This document shows positions 58,905 through 64,000 of a stretch of DNA of 64,000 bases, piece by piece (positions within the stretch are counted from its first letter, which is position 1; the number at the start of each line of letters is the position of its first letter). The position numbers and the translations under genes were made by a program. The DNA comes from Phellopilus nigrolimitatus (taxonomy: Eukaryota > Basidiomycota > Agaricomycetes > Hymenochaetales > Hymenochaetaceae): the NCBI GenBank assembly GCA_021029095.1, contig JAJOHG010000006.1, positions 558,001 through 622,000 of the forward strand, given 5' to 3'. Under the pieces are notes generated by a model. The model ran no database searches, had not been told where the DNA came from, and saw nothing but the letters and a program-made list of their open reading frames with translations.

Positions 58905-59365
58905 TTGTCTGTTGACCGTCTGCTGGGCGTTGCTGATGCTGCTTCGTTTTCCTCCTTTCTTTATATCATCATTTTTTTCTCCATCTCTCTTTCTTCATCG
59001 ACGCACTCCAAACTCCATGATACTTTGTTTTACAGACGAATGCAAAAAGCGCGGTGTAGGTTGTAGGATAGGGTACTTTTAGACATGCAGTAATTGAATT
59101 TTTATATGCATCTCTATTTTTCCTTGTGTGAGTCTGATGATCAGCAACGGATCGGAGACCCAGGTCAAATTTAGAACGACGCGACGGCCATGGCTATACT
59201 TGGCCGTTCATGTGCTCTGCCCCTCTGTCAATAACCACCACCACCCTCCCATCCTCCTCTTCGTCTCTCGAACTGTCCTGCTCGACGTCGTCTGCGTCCA
59301 AGACACCCTCAACACCATCGTGCTAGCTGGTGAAGCCCCCTTGAGATCGCCCCCGGAGCGCTGAG
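58905..59365. other. Intergenic region between HSP70 and the Pro/Gly-rich gene
   Basis: T-rich 3' flank of HSP70 at left. Open frames here show no family resemblance. It should contain the HSP70 terminator and the downstream promoter. Confidence 0.45.
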
Positions 59366-60874
59366 ATGGCAGGTACGTGCTCGATCGAGGCGCAGTCGGT
59401 CGTCCGGGTGCCCCAGCGCTGATTATATTTCCAATTTGCATTTGTACTTGTGTGCAAACCAGCGATCTACGCCGTGTACACCTCGCCCTCGCACACGCCC
59501 ATCCCCAACCACCTCCCGACGCTGATTGTCACACCCCACGGTACGTCCCCCTTCGGCCTCAGCTCCGGCGCGCGAAAACGTGTGTGCAGACGAGACTGAG
59601 CGCAAGACATGTTATCATCGCCAGGCCAACCGACCAACATCTTGTACTCCTACCTCCATACCAACTTCGTGCGTTTGCTCCCCGTTTCGTTACTGCTCCG
59701 TTTGTTTGCTGATGATCGCGATTTGCATTTGCGCCTCTGCTAGAACGCGGAGAACTACCTCCTGACGCCGTCCCCGCAGGGTGATTTGTGCGTCGCGAAG
59801 CTCTTTCCGCCGCGGCGCGAGGCAAGTACGAAGGCGTCCGCGTCCGACCCGGGGCATGGCAGCGCGGGCGCGCCGCGCGTCGTAGCGCTGCGAGGCGTCG
59901 CGCAACCTCAAGTGGTCGATCACGAACACGGGCGTCATCTCGCCGATCTACAAGCTGTCGCTCCCGTCGCCCGACTTCCGCGGACCTGCCGCTCTTCCAG
60001 ATCTCGAAGCCGAACCCGAACGCGGGCTTCTGGAGCATGTTCTACTTCGCGTACGCGGGGCACAACATCCCACCGAAGCGCATCGAGTTCGGCAAGATCC
60101 AGAAGAACCCGCCCGGTCCCACCGGCGGCGGCACGCGCATCAGCATCACGGGCAAGTCGCCCGAGGAAAAGGCGGTGTGGCAGACACTCGGCGAGGGGAA
60201 CGAGGACTGCGTGGAGTGGGTCGTGCTGTGTGCCGCGCTCAACCTCCTCGAGTACGCACACGATTTTCATTCGCTCAGTAAAATTAATTAAAGTTGACTT
60301 CGATCGCATTTGCTTAAACCTCAATCAGCGATGAGATCCTCAAAGCGGCAGAGAAGAACATCGGTGCGGGGCCTCCGATCGGCGGGTCCTCCCCAGCGCC
60401 CGGCGGGCGTCCTGCGCCCGTCTCGCTCCGCGATCCAGGCCCCGCCCCCGCCCGGGCGGTGCGCCCCCTCCCTCCATGCAAGGCGGGCCCGGCCCTGGGC
60501 CAGGCCACCACCCGCATCCGCATGCGCCTCCGCCGCAAGGTCGCGGGCTCCCGCCGGGTGCCCCAGGGCCGGGCGGGATGCCCAACGGCATGTCCCCGGG
60601 TGGACGTGGCCCCCCGCCCGGCGCGGGCCCCATGGGCGGGATGCCGATGCCTGGGCACGGGATTCCGATGGGCATGCCTCCGGGTTCTATGGGGATGCCC
60701 CCGGGCCCGGGAATGGGGCGCGGGTACCCGCCCCCCGGTGGCCCTGGCGGGGGCTTCCCGCCGCCTCCGGGGCAGGGGTATATGAGCCCTGGGCCGGGAC
60801 CGCAGGGATTCCATGGTGCTCTGCCGCCACAGCAGCGAGGCCCGATGGCGGGTCCGCCCCCGCGGAGATTCTGA
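59366..60874 (+). CDS. Conserved fungal protein with Pro/Gly-rich C-terminus
   Basis: The gene begins with a 7-nt exon (M A A). The second exon reads IYAVYTSPSHTPIPNHLPTL, a strongly typical entry for an unnamed agaricomycete family. It goes on through PGQPTNILYSYLHTNF, NAENYLLTPSPQGDLCVAKL, LKWSITNTGVISPIYKLSLP, LPLFQISKPNPNAGFWSMFY and FGKIQKNPPGPTGGGTRISI. It ends in a Pro/Gly/Met-rich tail (for example MGMPPGPGMGRGYPPPGGPG), closing PPRRF at 60874. I do not know its function. Four frame breaks, near 59612, 59901, 59983 and 60455, split the conserved text. All are in GC-rich DNA, so I read them as assembly indels and give the span across them. The real protein should be near 380 aa. Confidence 0.7.
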
Positions 60875-62073
60875 GCGCTCGATTCTCGTCCATTTTTTTT
60901 TCTTCGAGGCTTCCGGGTGGGACTAGGCTGGCGCTGGCAGGACTGAGCGTGCGGGCGATGTAACGACTTGGAGAAGGAGGAGTGGAAGAAAAGAATCTGT
61001 ATGGTTATTGGGGCTGCCTCTTTCTCTACCATTTTTCCCTTTCATCTCGAGCACTTTTATTCTGTTCTGTTCTTTCTTCTTCCCCTTTCTTTCTTAGTTT
61101 TTAAGTATTTGGGAGCAAGATTTCTGGCGTATTGCAAGTATGTATGGCTGTTTTTCCTCTTTCTCTTCCTTTTTCTTTTATTCCATTTCTTCTTATTCCT
61201 TCTCTTTCCTCTGCCCTTGACCTGTCTTCCTCCCACCGCCAGCCGCTCCACAAACCGCATTCCATCTCACCTCGCGCCATTTCCTGCTATTCAGCTCTAT
61301 AACTATATTTGCCGTCTCCTCGATCTGTGCCATACTTGTTATACCTCATCTCCCGTCCCGTTGTCTTCGTCTCTTCTCTTTCTCGTTCTTTTTTCTTTCT
61401 TTGCAGCTAGTTATCGTATATACATACATACCATAGCGCCACCCACCGTCGGAAAAGATAAATGTCAGAAAAAGCTGTTGTGTAGGCAGCGGTGCACTGG
61501 ATTTCGGATACCCTGGGATACCCTCCGTCTGTGTGTCGTTGCCGTTCAGTTTTAAGCCTACTCGTCGGAGTCTGATTTTATATATTTCAAGAAGAAAAAG
61601 AAAGAGCCCCGCGCCTTTCTGCGAACTCAGGCACACCCGCGAGTACGGACGAACCTGCCAGCTTCGTCTGACGGCATGGAACACGGCGATCGCGGGTGAT
61701 CGACGTTGTACATTGTGCGTGCTTAAATGTCAAAAGGGGACCTTGACCTTGTGGCTGGTGCGCTGATGCTGGATACATAAATAAGCTCGAGCTTCGTCTC
61801 CGCTAGATCTCCTTTCTCTATTGCGGGCCTTTCCAGTCCACAAAGGCCTTGTTAATTGGCTCAAGTTTGGAGGACGGAGCTTTTAAAACTTGTTTGCTAG
61901 CTACTGATTACGCAGAATAAGAACCAACATATTCAACATTACACGGAAACTGTGAATAGTGTCGCGCTGATTGAAGCAGCATCGAATTCGAGTACATCAT
62001 ACAGCCAGACCTCATGGTTCCGTGCTCCATTCTCAACTACAGTCCTTCGCGACAAGTAAGGCGCAGGGCAATT
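60875..62073. other. Intergenic, long polypyrimidine stretch
   Basis: Between about 61015 and 61400 the plus strand is strongly C/T-rich (tttctttct-like runs). It lies downstream of the Pro/Gly-rich gene, so it may be 3' UTR and terminator. No conserved frame is seen. The right end holds the 3' side of the NmrA-like gene. Confidence 0.45.
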
Positions 62074-63414
62074 CTAGAGCTTGGCAATCGCCTGCTTGTC
62101 CCGCCGGAGCGTCTCGAAGTCCTCGTTCGACTTGAGCGTGCCAAGTTCGAACTGGCCCGTGTAGTTGTTTGCACGCATCCAGCTCTCGAGAGTGTGCCCG
62201 TTCGGGTTGACCGACTTGATCCACTCCATGTCGCGCGTGATCACGTCGTCGCGCCACTGGCGCCAGAAGGCACTGATAATTCGTGGTGAGCATTAAGAGG
62301 ACAAGACAAAAGAAATTCGACGCACGAGAAGTTCTGCCGCCACGTCGTGCTACCCTTTCCAAGGTCGCGCGCAACTGGCCTGTCCGTGCCCTTCAGGTTG
62401 TCCATCCACTCGTCAACTGTCTGCCGCACGAATACTGCCTTCTGGCCCGTCACGCGCTTGAACGTCTCGACGACCCCATCGGGCCCGTCCCAGCCGACCA
62501 TCTGGCTCGCGACTTCAAGATCCTTGCCGGAGACCTCCTCACGACGATCGAATGAGTAACGCGCGAAGAAGCCAAGGTCGCTGAGTGCGATCATGGGGAC
62601 GTGCCCGTCGCCGATGGGTGAAGCGAAGACGAAGGTACCGTCTGCGCGCTGCTTTAGGGGGCCAAAAATAAGCTGTATGGGTTGTCATACCATTTCAGCT
62701 GTATGAAGAATAGTTACGTTCCAAGAAATTATGAGTACTCACGATTTTGAGCATGTCCATGTACGGCCCGGACGTGACGCCGCTCCAGGTCATGCCGTTC
62801 TCGCTCGTATCAGACTCCTGCGCCTTCATCCACTCCGCGACTCGGCCTTTCCCATCGTAGTGCTCTACCTTGTAGTCTGGGCTGTAATTGCCTTCTGTTT
62901 TTGTTTTGTTTTGTAGTCAGAATGTGACATAACGAAAATATACTGGCACAGTTAAACCCTCTTGCTGACCTTCGTAGAGTAGTCCAGGTTGCTCCAGATG
63001 TAGTGGCGAAGTGTACCGACCCGCTTGGCCAGCTCGAAAATGCGCATGCCTGCGTACACTTTGCGGACCTCGCCGACAGTGAATCCGTCGGTGTTGATCC
63101 ACGCGCCATATACCCCCTTCAGCGCTTCATAGACAGATGGGAAGTCTTCGAACGAGCCTACAAGTATAAACGTGTCAGTTCATAGTTTTACCGAAGACGC
63201 AGGCGTGAAGCACGACAGGGACTGACCCTTGACGATCTCGACGCCCCTTTTCTTGAGCGCTTGCGCGCGCTTGGAGTCTGGGTCACGGGTGAGAGCGCGA
63301 ACGGCATATGGCGACGGTCTGCCGTCGGCGCTGGGAGCAATGTAAAGCGTCGACGACAGCTGACCCCTGCGCACCGGTTGCGCCAAGGACTAAAATCAGT
63401 TTCCTTCCGGACAT
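62074..63414 (-). CDS. NmrA-like NAD(P)-binding protein
   Basis: Atypical short-chain reductase-fold protein of the NmrA family. Members sense or bind NAD(P) and some regulate transcription or reduce small molecules. Start 63414: MSGRKLILVLGATGAQGSAV (Rossmann motif GATGAQG), then SPYAVRALTRDP, SFEDFPSVYEALKGVYGAW, YAGMRIFELAKRVGTLRHYI, WSNLDYST, EEVSGKDLEVASQMVGWDG and the end DKQAIAKL at 62074. About five exons. One extra base at 63341 breaks frame between VVDAL and LAPSADGR; everything else is conserved, so I treat it as an assembly indel. A broken relative lies at 47063-48374 in the opposite orientation. Substrate and partner are not known. Confidence 0.8.
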
Positions 63415-64000
63415 AATCAATTGAATTTAAATGTGGGTCAGGGTGGCACTCAAGCCTAGCGAAACGAGATAAGCTGTCCAGTGTGTTCTCGGATAGCAGT
63501 CATAGCAGCTCTTTCATATATGCCTCGGGAGCCAAGCAGCATGTGATTTGGTGTGCTTGTGTGGTGTCAGCAGTCGAGAAGTGTTCAGTTATAATTCCGG
63601 GCATGCGGACTTCGGGCATGAACCAGTAGGATCAGTCAGCACCGAAGCCAGGTCAAAGATTCAGAGAGCACTTTGGCAAGGGTATCCGGATGATCTCCGT
63701 AGTAGTACATCCACAGTTTTGACAGGCCCGAGGGTGCACTTCCGCTGGCTGGAGCAAGAGCTCTTAAACTGACTGATTGTCAATCGTGCCGGTGTTGAAA
63801 GGAGGATGTACCGGCAATTCCCGGAAAGCTCTTATTTACGTGTTGTTTTGATTAGCGCCTATCGCGTCTACGTACTGATTTGTTTGTACATTCCTGTTTC
63901 TTTGTCAAGTAGAGGGTACTACTATACGACAGCAGCAGTCATTAAGGGGTCCTGATAGAATCTTGCTTCCTTTTCGTTCGCCTCACACCTGTTTCTTTTG
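63415..64000. other. Window edge, upstream of the NmrA-like gene
   Basis: This contains the promoter side of the minus-strand NmrA-like gene. No conserved frame is visible in the remaining 585 bp. Confidence 0.4.

Noticed and set aside
61015..61400. Polypyrimidine tract as an intron of a large gene
   Set aside because: No coding exons could be found on either side. It fits 3' flank of the Pro/Gly-rich gene better.
1..64000. CRISPR array, phage, bacterial operon or defence island
   Set aside because: The whole window has spliced eukaryotic genes. No regularly spaced repeats, Shine-Dalgarno-led operons or phage genes were seen.

Overview
This window is nuclear DNA of a filamentous basidiomycete, most likely an agaricomycete. 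The genes are closely packed on both strands. They are split by many introns of about 45-75 nt, including a 7-nt first exon and several probable GC-AG introns. The recognisable proteins (UTP21, SOG2, B56/RTS1, a CUE-AlkB-GRF protein, uS7m, eS21, an SSA-type HSP70) are eukaryotic, and their wording matches mushroom-forming fungi. I saw no bacterial operon, phage, CRISPR array, rRNA or convincing tRNA.

Layout. 0-5.3 kb: SRP receptor beta (minus) diverges from the SSU processome protein UTP21 (plus). 6-8.9 kb: an ER-targeted TPR protein like DNAJC3/P58IPK without its J domain, a scrap pile made of a UTP21 piece and an inverted GYP7 piece, and an unrecognised ORF. 9-16.6 kb: a GYP7-type RabGAP, a small SAM methyltransferase and an inositol-polyphosphate 5-phosphatase with a C-terminal membrane anchor. 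17-24 kb: an MFS transporter, a WDR53-like WD40 protein, a Tim17-like membrane protein and ribosomal protein eS21. 25-37.4 kb: three aprataxin-like genes. The second and third lie in two copies of a 3.4-4 kb segmental duplication that also carries a PIG-Y-like gene; a Ser/Gly-rich membrane protein and mitochondrial uS7 sit between the copies. 37.5-45 kb: a haloacid dehalogenase, a CUE-AlkB-GRF oxygenase and the LRR/SOG2 protein of the RAM pathway. 45-51.3 kb is gene-poor and holds one dead NmrA-like gene. 51.3-64 kb: PP2A B56, a cytochrome P450 relic flanked by short inverted repeats, HSP70, a conserved Pro/Gly-rich protein and the better-preserved NmrA-like gene.

The genes do not form one pathway. 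Most are housekeeping genes: ER targeting, ribosome assembly and translation, vesicle traffic, phosphoinositides, the GPI anchor, DNA repair, and morphogenesis signalling. The accessory character comes from duplications and decayed copies.

A caution for any reader: about fifteen single-base frame breaks occur inside highly conserved coding sequence, many at short homopolymers. One would remove the EEVD tail of HSP70. I read most of them as assembly indels, not biology. CDS spans below are given across these breaks; exon borders come from splice signals and family conservation.
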